A stretch of 40,549 bases of DNA from Candidatus Heritagella gallinarum (GTDB lineage: Bacteria > Bacillota > Clostridia > Oscillospirales > Acutalibacteraceae): NCBI GenBank assembly GCA_904394685.1, contig CAJFNK010000078.1:1-40549 (forward strand). Reading direction: 5' to 3'. A program made the translations under genes and the position numbers. Of the stretch, positions 1-7,025 are shown piece by piece (position 1 is the first letter of the stretch; the number at the start of each line of letters is the position of its first letter). Below the pieces are notes generated by a model. It was not told the origin of the DNA, did not search any database, and saw only the letters and a program-made list of their open reading frames with translations.

Positions 1-2
1 AT

Positions 3-176
3 GACTCCAAACCGGACGATTCCAAGCCCGACGACAGCAAGCCTGATACTTCCAAGCCCGAAACTCCCACCACTGGCGACAACAGCATGAATACAATCAT
101 GATGGCAGCAGCTGGAATGGCAGTGGCAGGTATGATGGTAGTATTCAGTCGTAAAAAGAAGCAGTGTCAGAAATAA
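3..176 (+). CDS. C-terminal end of a sortase-anchored surface protein (partial)
   Basis: Frame 3 is open from the window edge to a TAA at 174-176 and gives 57 residues. It begins with tandem Asp-Ser-Lys-Pro-Asp repeats, a wall-spanning type of linker. A TPTTGDNS sequence follows, then a hydrophobic Ala/Met/Val stretch and a basic FSRKKK tail. This order (sorting motif, membrane segment, positive tail) is the cell-wall sorting signal of sortase substrates; the PxTGD form is common in Clostridia. The catalytic or adhesive part lies upstream of the window, so function cannot be given. A strong terminator follows at 246-290. Confidence 0.8.
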   Translation, partial: DSKPDDSKPDDSKPDTSKPETPTTGDNSMNTIMMAAAGMAVAGMMVVFSRKKKQCQK

Positions 177-245
177 AGCTGTTACATTTACAACTGAAGC
201 ATCAAACATCATAAACTATTTCATTTAGTTCGATTGTCTAAAGAT

Positions 246-290
246 AAAAAAACAGACGATACAGTTTTGACTGTTATCGTCTGTTTTTTT
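246..290. terminator. Bidirectional intrinsic terminator
   Basis: An inverted repeat with arms AAACAGACGATA / TATCGTCTGTTT is flanked by A and T runs on both sides and has a short inner stem (CAGT/ACTG). It ends the surface-protein gene on the plus strand and the HAD gene on the minus strand. Confidence 0.85.
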
Positions 291-298
291 ATAATTAC

Positions 299-940
299 TT
301 ATTGTATGAGTTTTTCCACAATTTCATTTAAATTGTGGAATACTGGTTCGCCAGAAGCGACTAGCTCTGCCCGTCCCTGATGTCCACGATCCAGCAGGCA
401 CACCGGGCAGCCAATGGCTTTGGCCATGTCACGGTCGTGAAGTGTGTCCCCAATTACCACGCACTCGCCGGGCTGAATTCCCTGTTCCCGCAAAAACCGG
501 CAGGCCATCTCCACTTTGCCGGCAGCCTGAAAATCCTCTGCTCCCAAAATCCGATCAAAGTATTGCTCCACCCCAAAAAGCCGACTGAAATGCAGCAGCT
601 CTCCTGTGTGGCTGGAAGAAATCACCAGCTGACGCAACCCATTCTGCCGAAAGGATTCCAGCGTTTCGGCGGCTCCCGGCATCAGGCCGGTGGCGTCCAT
701 ATGCAGCCGGTATCCCTCGTTAAACTCTATCAGAATCTGATCGAACAGCTCGTCGGAAAGCGGAGAAAACAAATGCTCATAAAATCGACGGATGGGAGTA
801 TCGATATAGGAATAGTAATCGCTGAGTGTAATGGGCAAGCGGCTGCGGCGTGCCAGTATGTCGTTGACAGACTGAAGGGCAACGCCCACGTCATCGGCAA
901 GCGTCCCGTTCCAGTCCCAGATAATCGTGGTGAGAGGCAT
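299..940 (-). CDS. HAD-superfamily hydrolase, phosphoglycolate-phosphatase-like
   Basis: 213 residues, the usual size of a small class I HAD phosphatase. Motif I is DWNGTL near residue 9, so the usual second Asp (DxD) is Asn; this occurs in a recognised group of HAD proteins but may alter activity. Motif II is VISSS near 106-110, a Lys follows in GKVE near 141, and motif III is VIGDTLHDRD near 162. The segment between motifs I and II is a helical cap. The start has a good AGGAGGG site seven bases upstream. The substrate is unknown, probably a small phosphate ester. It lies just downstream of uvrC on the same strand with a 53-bp gap, so the two may be cotranscribed. Confidence 0.85.
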   Translation of the reverse strand: MPLTTIIWDWNGTLADDVGVALQSVNDILARRSRLPITLSDYYSYIDTPIRRFYEHLFSPLSDELFDQILIEFNEGYRLHMDATGLMPGAAETLESFRQNGLRQLVISSSHTGELLHFSRLFGVEQYFDRILGAEDFQAAGKVEMACRFLREQGIQPGECVVIGDTLHDRDMAKAIGCPVCLLDRGHQGRAELVASGEPVFHNLNEIVEKLIQ

Positions 941-993
941 ACAATCCCTCCTATTTACTCATGCAAGCCAACCAAAACGATGGATTGGCACAT

Positions 994-2871
994 TTATTCA
1001 GATTTCCGAAAATAGTCATACACCTTCTGCGCTGCCGGATAATTCATCCCCGGTGCTCCTGCAAGCTCCTCCACTTCGGCCTCTCGAATGGCGCTGATCG
1101 TTTTAAAGTGACGGAGCAGAGAGCGGGCTCTTGTTTCTCCGATTCCCTCAATTGAGGTGAGAGTGGTGGAAATATTGGCTTTCTTGCGCTGCTGGCGGTG
1201 GTAACCGATGGCAAACCGGTGAACTTCATCCTGAATCGTGGAAACCAGCGTAAAGGCCGAACGATTGGAATTGATGGCGATTTCGCCGCCGTCTCCGGTA
1301 ATAGCACGGGTGCGGTGCTTATCATCCTTCACCATGCCAAACAGGGGAATCTGGTATCCCATTCCCTCCAGCAAAGGCCGAATCGCCGCCACATGCCCTT
1401 TACCGCCATCCAACAGGATACAATCCGGCAAACGGGCAAAACTCTCGTTGGTTCCTCTGGTTTTTTCATATTCCTTCATGCGGCGAAAGATCACTTCTCG
1501 CATGGAGCCGTAGTCATCCTGTCCGATCACACTCTTGATTTTAAACTTTCGATAATCGGCTTTGACTGGCCGGCCATTTTCAAACACTACCATGGCTGCC
1601 ACATTTTCGCCGCCCGCCAGGTTGGAAATATCATATGCTTCAATCCGAACCGGCGGCGTTTCCAATCCCAAAAGCCGCCCAAGCTCGTCCAGTGCCGAGG
1701 CTTCTTTGCCCGTAAATCGCCCGCTGGACTGCGCCAACTGCTCAGCGGCATTGTTCCTGCACATCTCCACTAAATGCGCCTGCTGACCCTTCTGGGGCAC
1801 CGTAATGGTCACTTTGCGTCCCGCTTTTCGGCTCAGCCACTCTCCCAGCAGTTCCATATCGGAAACCGGGCCGTCCAGCGTCACTCTTGGGGGAACCCTG
1901 TCACGCATTTCATAATACTGCTGGAGAAACTCCATACGGGCAGTTTGCGCTTCTCCGCAGTCGCCCGGCAAAAAACTCTCCTGATCGCAAAGCCTGCCAT
2001 CCTGAAAACGAAAAACAAAAAAACAGCCGGACGAACCGCTTTGTGCCAGCGCAATTACATCCTGTTCCGCCACCGGGCTGGCCACTACCTTTTGGCGTTC
2101 CCGCATTTTTTTCACAGCGGCAAGGCGGTCACGAATCCGGGCGGCTTTTTCAAATTCCAGATTTTCCGCTGCCTCATTCATCTTTTCCGTCATAATTTTA
2201 ATGGCCTGCGTACTGCCGCCCTGTAAGAAATCTAGCGCATCCTTTACGCTTTCCTGATAGTCCTTTTGCGAAATCTTGCCCATACACGGAGCGCTGCATT
2301 GTTTGATATAGTAGTTTAGACAAGGGCGCCCTTTCCCAATATCCTGTGGAAATTTACGGTTACAGGTAGGTAGGCGGAAAATTTTCCTCGCCTCGTCGAT
2401 AGACTCCTTGACCGCCCAGGCACTGACATATGGCCCGGCATAAGTAGCGCCATCGTCCGCCACCACATTGGCTTCTGCAATCCGGGGCCAATCCCCGCCG
2501 CTGATGCGGATGTAATGATAGCCTTTGTCGTCCTTGAGCAGGATGTTATATTTGGGCTTGTGCAGCTTGATGAGGTTACATTCCAGCACGAGCGCCTCAA
2601 ATTCGCTGTCGGTGAGGATATATTCAAAATACTCCACATTGGAAACCATCTTCCGGACTTTTTCCTCGTGGTTCTTGTCAGAGCCGAAATACTGGCTCAC
2701 CCGGTTCTTTAGCGCCTTGGCTTTCCCGATATAAATGATCTCGCCGTTTTTATCGTGCATGATATAGACGCCGGGATGCAGGGGCAGGCGCATGGCACGG
2801 GCTCGAAGCTCTTTGATATGCTCCTCCTGGGTCTGCGCCTCTTTTTTTTCGATATTGACAGAGTTTCCCAT
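994..2871 (-). CDS. uvrC: Excinuclease ABC subunit C
   Basis: UvrC makes the two incisions in UvrABC nucleotide excision repair. The N-terminal GIY-YIG nuclease is clear (PGVYIMHDKNGEIIYIGKAK near residues 30-50). A UVR motif for UvrB contact (ENLEFEKAARIRDRLA) lies near 215. The RNase-H-like 5' nuclease domain carries EAYDISN and DCILLDGGKGH. Tandem helix-hairpin-helix motifs (IEGIGETRA, AGAPGMNY) close the protein. I chose the ATG at 2871 (625 aa) because GGAGAGAGCGC directly precedes it; an in-frame start at 2955 adds 28 residues that match nothing in the family. No LexA-like box was seen upstream. Confidence 0.96.
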   Translation of the reverse strand: MGNSVNIEKKEAQTQEEHIKELRARAMRLPLHPGVYIMHDKNGEIIYIGKAKALKNRVSQYFGSDKNHEEKVRKMVSNVEYFEYILTDSEFEALVLECNLIKLHKPKYNILLKDDKGYHYIRISGGDWPRIAEANVVADDGATYAGPYVSAWAVKESIDEARKIFRLPTCNRKFPQDIGKGRPCLNYYIKQCSAPCMGKISQKDYQESVKDALDFLQGGSTQAIKIMTEKMNEAAENLEFEKAARIRDRLAAVKKMRERQKVVASPVAEQDVIALAQSGSSGCFFVFRFQDGRLCDQESFLPGDCGEAQTARMEFLQQYYEMRDRVPPRVTLDGPVSDMELLGEWLSRKAGRKVTITVPQKGQQAHLVEMCRNNAAEQLAQSSGRFTGKEASALDELGRLLGLETPPVRIEAYDISNLAGGENVAAMVVFENGRPVKADYRKFKIKSVIGQDDYGSMREVIFRRMKEYEKTRGTNESFARLPDCILLDGGKGHVAAIRPLLEGMGYQIPLFGMVKDDKHRTRAITGDGGEIAINSNRSAFTLVSTIQDEVHRFAIGYHRQQRKKANISTTLTSIEGIGETRARSLLRHFKTISAIREAEVEELAGAPGMNYPAAQKVYDYFRKSE

Positions 2872-2970
2872 GCGCTCTCTCCTCTCTTTCTCTGGCGATA
2901 GTAGGTCGGGAATATTGGTATTTAATCTGGCAACTTTCCGTTTTTGCGATAGCACTCTCTTTTTCTGTGA

Positions 2971-2999
2971 TTGCTACTTCGCCGGTCAGCCTCTATAAT
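2971..2999 (+). promoter_or_regulatory. Sigma-A promoter, probably for the XRE-TPR regulator
   Basis: TTGCTA, 17 bp, then TATAAT on the plus strand, directed at the gene starting at 3211. A MITE-like element (3058-3197) now sits in the resulting leader. The intergenic stretch 2872-3210 holds only this promoter and the element. Confidence 0.55.
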
Positions 3000-3057
3000 A
3001 TTGGGTAGAAAGAGGTGGCCGCCATTATTTCTATAAAACCGTATTGTCATAGGTAAT

Positions 3058-3197
3058 CTAGGGGCTATCTGAAAAGACGAAATTATCGTCTTTTCCTACA
3101 ATCAAGGGCAGCTACTGCGTTAAAAATCGTTTTGCCTTGTATCTGCCGATTGCTTGTGGAAAATTCTTTAATTTCTTTGTTTTCAGAAACGCCCTAG
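3058..3197 (+). mobile_element. MITE-like element, copy 1 (about 140 bp)
   Basis: The ends are imperfect inverted repeats: CTAGGGGCTATCTGAAAA on the left and the complement of CTAGGGCGTTTCTGAAAA on the right (15 of 18 match). A TA or CTAG at each edge fits a TA target duplication, as in IS630/Tc1-type MITEs; that family link is inference. Inside the left end is a 10-bp hairpin (GAAAAGACGA / TCGTCTTTTC). There is no open frame. The right 90 bp recurs inverted at 40462-40549, and the left end recurs as a palindrome at 29176-29224. The right edge lies 13 bp before the ATG at 3211. Confidence 0.75.
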
Positions 3198-3210
3198 GAA
3201 AGGAGCCATT

Positions 3211-4263
3211 ATGAACTTGAAACTTGGAAATAAAATCAAACAGCTTCGTCTGCAAAAGGGCGTAACACAGGAATCCTTAGCCAAAACGCTACATGTTTCC
3301 TGTCAGACTGTGAGCAAATGGGAGAATGAAATCTCTATGCCGGACATCCAGCTGCTACCCGAAATTGCAGTCTATTTTGGATGTAGCATCGACGATCTCT
3401 TTGATCTTTCAGAACAGGCGCAGTTTGATCGCATTGAAAATATGCTGGAAATGCAGGACGCAATCAGCACAGAAGACTTCAAGCAGGCCGAGGCCTTCTT
3501 ACTGGGACAGCTCTGTAACAAAGAACAGAAAAGCGACGCACTTCGGCTGTTGAGCAGCTTATTCAATCATAAAGCTGATGAGCTGCGTAAAAAAGCTGAA
3601 TTTTATGCGAAAGAAGCACTGGAGCTGGCACCGGTAGTAAAAGAAAACCATCGAAATCTTCAAAGAGCGCAGGAAGGAACCATACCGGACTGGGATTTCA
3701 GAAACCATAGCAAGCGCATCGCATATTACCAGCAGTTTATCCAGAAGAATCCAAGCTCCCGTGTGGGATATCTATGGCTGTTGGAAGAACTGATTGCAGA
3801 CCACCGTTTAGAGGAAGCTCAAAAAGCTTGCGATACCTTGCGCCAATTGGATAACAGCTGCCGAGTTCCCTATTATCAGGGAAAAATTTTCTGGGAAAGC
3901 GGTCGTCATCAAGAGGCAGAAACTGTCTGGCTGCAAATGCTGGAACAGCACAACGACGACTGGCTGGCCTTTGCCAACATGGCGGATGCTATGGCATATG
4001 CCTGCCGGTATGACGAGGCCATCCGATATTATCAAAAGGCGCAGGAACTACAACCCTCTCCCAAATATACGGACGCACAGATCACCGCAGCCCACATTTA
4101 CGAAATCCAGGGAAAATATGACAAAGCCATTGACAGTTTGAAGGAGCAGCTGGAAATCCTGAAAAAAGAATGGAATATCACAGAGGGCTCTCAGGTAGAA
4201 CACATTTACAGCGAAATGGAAAGGCTGCGCCGCATAGCGCTAACCGAGACTGCACACTCCTAA
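3211..4263 (+). CDS. XRE-family transcriptional regulator with TPR-like C-terminus
   Basis: 350 residues. Residues 5-65 form a Cro/CI helix-turn-helix (IKQLRLQKGVTQESLAKTLH, then VSCQTVSKWENEISMPD and FGCSIDDLFDL). The rest is helical with TPR-type pairs, for example the segments near residues 190-215, 225-245 and 255-285 (DDWLAFANMADAMAYACRYD). Firmicute regulators of this build sense metabolic state, peptides or envelope stress through the TPR part; the signal here is unknown. The ribosome site AAAGGAGCC lies just outside the MITE. The gene stands alone between uvrC (divergent) and ptsH (convergent), so its targets cannot be read from context. Confidence 0.88.
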   Translation: MNLKLGNKIKQLRLQKGVTQESLAKTLHVSCQTVSKWENEISMPDIQLLPEIAVYFGCSIDDLFDLSEQAQFDRIENMLEMQDAISTEDFKQAEAFLLGQLCNKEQKSDALRLLSSLFNHKADELRKKAEFYAKEALELAPVVKENHRNLQRAQEGTIPDWDFRNHSKRIAYYQQFIQKNPSSRVGYLWLLEELIADHRLEEAQKACDTLRQLDNSCRVPYYQGKIFWESGRHQEAETVWLQMLEQHNDDWLAFANMADAMAYACRYDEAIRYYQKAQELQPSPKYTDAQITAAHIYEIQGKYDKAIDSLKEQLEILKKEWNITEGSQVEHIYSEMERLRRIALTETAHS

Positions 4264-4287
4264 AAACAGGGATTCCTACCCTATACA

Positions 4288-4339
4288 AAAAAACTGCTGC
4301 GGACACCGGTTCTCCCCGGCCTGTCGCAGCAGTTTTTTT
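4288..4339. terminator. Bidirectional intrinsic terminator
   Basis: AAACTGCTGCG and CGCAGCAGTTT form an 11-bp stem with A and T runs on both sides and a further GC hairpin (CCGG/CCGG) in the loop. It serves the XRE-TPR gene and, on the minus strand, ptsH. Confidence 0.9.
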
Positions 4340-4353
4340 GATTCCAGAATGGA

Positions 4354-4617
4354 TTACTCGGCAAATCCGGATTTTACCAGATCAACCAGGCTGTCAACGG
4401 CCTCCTGCTCGTCAGCGCCGTCGGCGATGATGCGGATGCTGGTACCGCCAACAATACCCAGGGACAGAACGCCCAGCAGGCTCTTGGCGTTAACGCGTCT
4501 TTCTTCCTTCTCAACCCAGATGGAAGATTTGAACTCATTAGCCTTCTGAATGAAGAAAGTTGCCGGACGGGCGTGAAGGCCAACCTGATTCTGCACCATT
4601 ACTTCTTTTACGCACAT
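4354..4617 (-). CDS. ptsH: Phosphocarrier protein HPr
   Basis: 87 residues, typical for HPr. It relays phosphate from enzyme I to sugar-specific PTS enzymes. The catalytic His15 sits in GLHARPAT. Ser46, in NAKSLLGVLSLGI, is the HPr-kinase site used in Gram-positive catabolite control; because His15 is present this is HPr rather than Crh. The ATG at 4617 is preferred: AGGAG lies ten bases upstream, while an in-frame GTG at 4626 would sit on the ribosome site. Unlike many Firmicutes, no ptsI follows. It has its own strong promoter and a leader with two hairpins. Confidence 0.95.
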   Translation of the reverse strand: MCVKEVMVQNQVGLHARPATFFIQKANEFKSSIWVEKEERRVNAKSLLGVLSLGIVGGTSIRIIADGADEQEAVDSLVDLVKSGFAE

Positions 4618-4645
4618 GGTATTCACTCTCCTAGCAGTAATAAAA

Positions 4646-4701
4646 AGATTTTAGACAAAATCTAAAACAGACACACTCACTGAAAAAGCGGAGGCTTTTT
4701 C
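4646..4701 (-). promoter_or_regulatory. Two hairpins in the ptsH leader
   Basis: Reading on the minus strand, GAAAAAGC CTCC GCTTTTTC (4701-4682) and AGATTTT GTCT AAAATCT (4663-4646) are perfect short stems between the ptsH promoter and the start codon. The first looks like a weak attenuator. The stems are visible; any role is inference. Confidence 0.35.
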
Positions 4702-4745
4702 GACCGTTGTTCCAGCAATTGCGTTGATCCTGTTAATTTAAGGTT

Positions 4746-4773
4746 ATTATACCACAATTCGCCATGCCGTCAA
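4746..4773 (-). promoter_or_regulatory. ptsH promoter
   Basis: TTGACG, 16 bp, TATAAT on the minus strand, close to the sigma-A consensus. It starts a leader of about 120 nt before ptsH. Confidence 0.8.
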
Positions 4774-4781
4774 CCTTCTTC

Positions 4782-5067
4782 AAAAAAATTCGGCTGTGTG
4801 ACCGAATGGGCTGAAAACAGAGCCGATTTTCTTTGTGCATCTTGACCTGATTGTTGAAAACTTTTCATCGTTCAATGCCCTGATATTGGTATTTTGCCCC
4901 AGTTTTTTCTAAACATGGCAATATAAGACCAGCAAAAGAGCTTAAAAATCAGGGGTAAAAAGGGGGTAACAACACAGAACGAACGTTTCTTTCACAAAGA
5001 TTTAACTTCCCCTATAATTGGATTTGGTATGAATGGCATATAACCTGTAATCAGGTTTCCCAGCATA
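4782..5067 (-). ncRNA. Candidate small RNA between trmD and ptsH
   Basis: On the minus strand an extended -10 (TGGTATAAT, -10 at 5079-5074) is followed about 270 nt later by an intrinsic terminator at 4807-4782 (ATTCGG, 8-nt loop, CCGAAT, seven T). No convincing ORF lies between. A hairpin (AACCTG ATTA CAGGTT) sits near the 5' end. It matches no riboswitch or 6S-like pattern I could recognise. Alternatively the terminator ends read-through from the trmD operon and the -10 is chance. With the ptsH leader, this accounts for the 478-bp gap 4618-5095. Confidence 0.35.
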
Positions 5068-5095
5068 CGGAAAATTATACCATCAACCTGTATGA

Positions 5096-5848
5096 TTATT
5101 CCATTTTTTCATTTTCCAATTCACGGCGTAAATGATAAAGCAGCTCTGCGTCCCCTTTTTGAAATTCCAGTTTTTCCAGCATATCCGGGCGATGTTTCAG
5201 GGTGCGCCAGAGCGACTGCGCCCGGCGCCACTTTTCGATATTCTGATGGTGTCCGCTTAGCAGCACCGGCGGAACCTCCTGTCCACGCCAGACAGCCGGA
5301 CGGGTATAATGGGGATATTCCAGCAGGCCGTTATAGTGGCTTTCTTCTTCAAAACACACATCCTCGGCCAGAACCCCATCGATCATCCGGCTTACCGCAT
5401 CAGCCAACGCCAGCGCTGGAAGCTCTCCACCGGTAAGCACAAAATCCCCCAGCGAAATCTGCTCATCGATATAGGTATCCAGAATCCGTTCGTCCACGCC
5501 TTCGTAATGTCCACAAAGGATCGCAATATTCTCCATCTGCGCCAGCTCTTTTACACGCTGCTGGTCCAGCACCTTTCCCTGTGGGGACATATATATCATA
5601 TGCGGCTTGCGCCCCAAATGCGCCGTTAAATCATCGATACACAGCGCAATCGGCTCTGCCATCAGCAACATTCCCTTGCCGCCGCCAAACGGACAATCAT
5701 CCACCCGCTGATGCTTATCAAAGGCAAAATCCCGGATTTGATGGCAGCATACCTGCAATGCACCCTTTTTTCTTGCCCGCCCGACAATGCTTTCCGCCAT
5801 AACGGTTTCGCACATTTCCGGGAACAGGGTGAGTAAATCGATTCTCAT
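5096..5848 (-). CDS. trmD: tRNA (guanine37-N1)-methyltransferase
   Basis: 250 residues. TrmD methylates G37 next to the anticodon using SAM and so prevents +1 frameshifting. The N-terminus MRIDLLTLFPEM and the segment FGGGKGMLL are family hallmarks. The SPOUT trefoil-knot SAM site is seen as ILCGHYEGVDERI and SLGDFVLTGGELPAL, near residues 115-145. It is the last gene of the ylxM-ffh-rpsP-khpA-rimM-trmD operon, starting 5 bp after rimM. In many Firmicutes rplS follows; here it does not. Confidence 0.96.
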   Translation of the reverse strand: MRIDLLTLFPEMCETVMAESIVGRARKKGALQVCCHQIRDFAFDKHQRVDDCPFGGGKGMLLMAEPIALCIDDLTAHLGRKPHMIYMSPQGKVLDQQRVKELAQMENIAILCGHYEGVDERILDTYIDEQISLGDFVLTGGELPALALADAVSRMIDGVLAEDVCFEEESHYNGLLEYPHYTRPAVWRGQEVPPVLLSGHHQNIEKWRRAQSLWRTLKHRPDMLEKLEFQKGDAELLYHLRRELENEKME

Positions 5849-5853
5849 GAAAA

Positions 5854-6369
5854 TCAGCCCTCGTCGTCAAAAATTCCCTGAATCGGCCGCACCCGGATTA
5901 CGCCGCTCTCCAGATCGGTTTCAGCGATCATTTCCTCGACCGCTGGGAACAGGTAGTCTTTCCCGTTTTCTCCCTGAATACGGTACACGTCATTAGCACC
6001 GGTTTGGAAAATTTCCCGTACCGTACCATATTCTTTGCCGGAGTCGGCATCGCATACTTTCATGCCGATTAAATCCTGGATAAAATAACGTCCTTCGGGC
6101 AATTTGGCATCTTTGCGGTTGAGATACAGCACTTTTCCACGGAGAAGATCCCCCTGTGTGGCAGACTCTACTCCTTCCAGACGCATCAGCACCAGTGATT
6201 TGTGAACCCGTGCGCCAATTACCTTGACCGGCGTCGCACCTTTGTCCCAATACAGGGTTTTAAATCCAGCAAGAAATCCCGCTGAATCACACCAGGGTTC
6301 CACTCGAAGCTCACCTCGAATACCGTGTGTACCAACGATTTTGCCTGCCTCCAAAAACTCTTTCTGCAT
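5854..6369 (-). CDS. rimM: Ribosome maturation factor RimM
   Basis: 171 residues. RimM binds S19 and helps mature the 30S head. The N-terminal RimM barrel begins with AGKIVGTHGIRGELRV. The C-terminal PRC-barrel contains DLIGMKV and the closing LFPAVEEMIAE. The ATG at 6369 has AAGGAGG five bases upstream; an upstream in-frame start at 6423 would add residues encoded by a hairpin region and is rejected. It lies between khpA and trmD in the conserved operon. Confidence 0.94.
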   Translation of the reverse strand: MQKEFLEAGKIVGTHGIRGELRVEPWCDSAGFLAGFKTLYWDKGATPVKVIGARVHKSLVLMRLEGVESATQGDLLRGKVLYLNRKDAKLPEGRYFIQDLIGMKVCDADSGKEYGTVREIFQTGANDVYRIQGENGKDYLFPAVEEMIAETDLESGVIRVRPIQGIFDDEG

Positions 6370-6395
6370 GGCTTCCTCCTTGTCTTGATGAAAAG

Positions 6396-6431
6396 AAAGG
6401 GCCGTGACAATCAAGATTGTCATGACCCTTT
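6396..6431. promoter_or_regulatory. Intra-operon hairpin between khpA and rimM
   Basis: Arms of about 13 nt (GGGCCGTGACAAT / ATTGTCATGACCC, with one mismatch and one wobble) have a 4-nt loop and A/T flanks. It lies between the khpA stop and the rimM ribosome site and looks like a partial terminator or an mRNA-stability element, separating levels of rpsP-khpA from rimM-trmD. The stem is visible; the role is inference. Confidence 0.5.
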
Positions 6432-6440
6432 GATTTTGGT

Positions 6441-6674
6441 TTAACCGATTTCCACAGCGACCTTGCTGTTCTCCCGGGTAGCAGCCGCACGCATCACTAT
6501 ACGGATAGCTCTGGCAATACGACCCTGCTTGCCGATCACACGGCCCATATCTTCTTCTGCAACATGAAGATGATAGACTACCGTTCCGTCCTCCATGGGA
6601 GCATCTACGGTTACGGAAACAGCGTCAGGGTTTTCAACAAGTCCCTGTGCAATGGATACCAGCAATTCCTGCAT
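6441..6674 (-). CDS. khpA: KH-domain RNA-binding protein KhpA
   Basis: 77 residues. It is a single KH domain with the RNA-binding loop GRVIGKQGRIARAIR (GxxG near residue 48). KhpA partners with KhpB/EloR in Firmicutes and affects cell elongation and small-RNA binding; this is family knowledge. It sits at the standard place between rpsP and rimM. The spacing to rpsP is 17 bp, so the two are surely cotranscribed. Confidence 0.92.
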   Translation of the reverse strand: MQELLVSIAQGLVENPDAVSVTVDAPMEDGTVVYHLHVAEEDMGRVIGKQGRIARAIRIVMRAAATRENSKVAVEIG

Positions 6675-6691
6675 GGCGAATCCTCCAATTC

Positions 6692-6934
6692 TTACAGCAC
6701 GCCGTGCTTCTTGAACAGAGCCTTCACGGTATCGGTGGGCTGAGCGCCGTTAGCAATCCACTTCTTGGCCTTCTCAGGGTCAACCTTCACCACAGAGGGC
6801 TCCTCCATGGGATTGTAGTAGCCGATCTCCTCGATGAAACGACCGTCACGGGGATAACGGGAATCTGCAACAACGATGCGATAGAAAGGAGCCTTCTTGG
6901 CGCCCATTCTGCGAAGTCTGATTTTTACTGCCAT
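6692..6934 (-). CDS. rpsP: 30S ribosomal protein S16
   Basis: 80 residues. The start [20 protein letters not shown] and the segment [13 protein letters not shown] are diagnostic. The ATG at 6934 is chosen because GGAGGT lies nine bases upstream; the longer in-frame start at 6961 adds non-family residues. It is part of the ffh-trmD operon, with a 91-bp gap to ffh. Confidence 0.97.
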   Translation of the reverse strand: MAVKIRLRRMGAKKAPFYRIVVADSRYPRDGRFIEEIGYYNPMEEPSVVKVDPEKAKKWIANGAQPTDTVKALFKKHGVL

Positions 6935-7025
6935 TTTACTGTACCTCCAAAATAAATTCATGGTTTACTTTTATCTTCATCAATGGGAGTACCTTTTTCG
7001 GTTTCCCCATCGAGTGAATGTATCA

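Noticed and set aside
380-1015. Long plus-strand open frame opposite the HAD gene
   Set aside because: It is antisense to a well-conserved gene with its own ribosome site and shows no domain; it is a shadow frame.
5013-5018. Plus-strand TATAAT in the trmD-ptsH gap
   Set aside because: No acceptable -35 and no plus-strand gene downstream.
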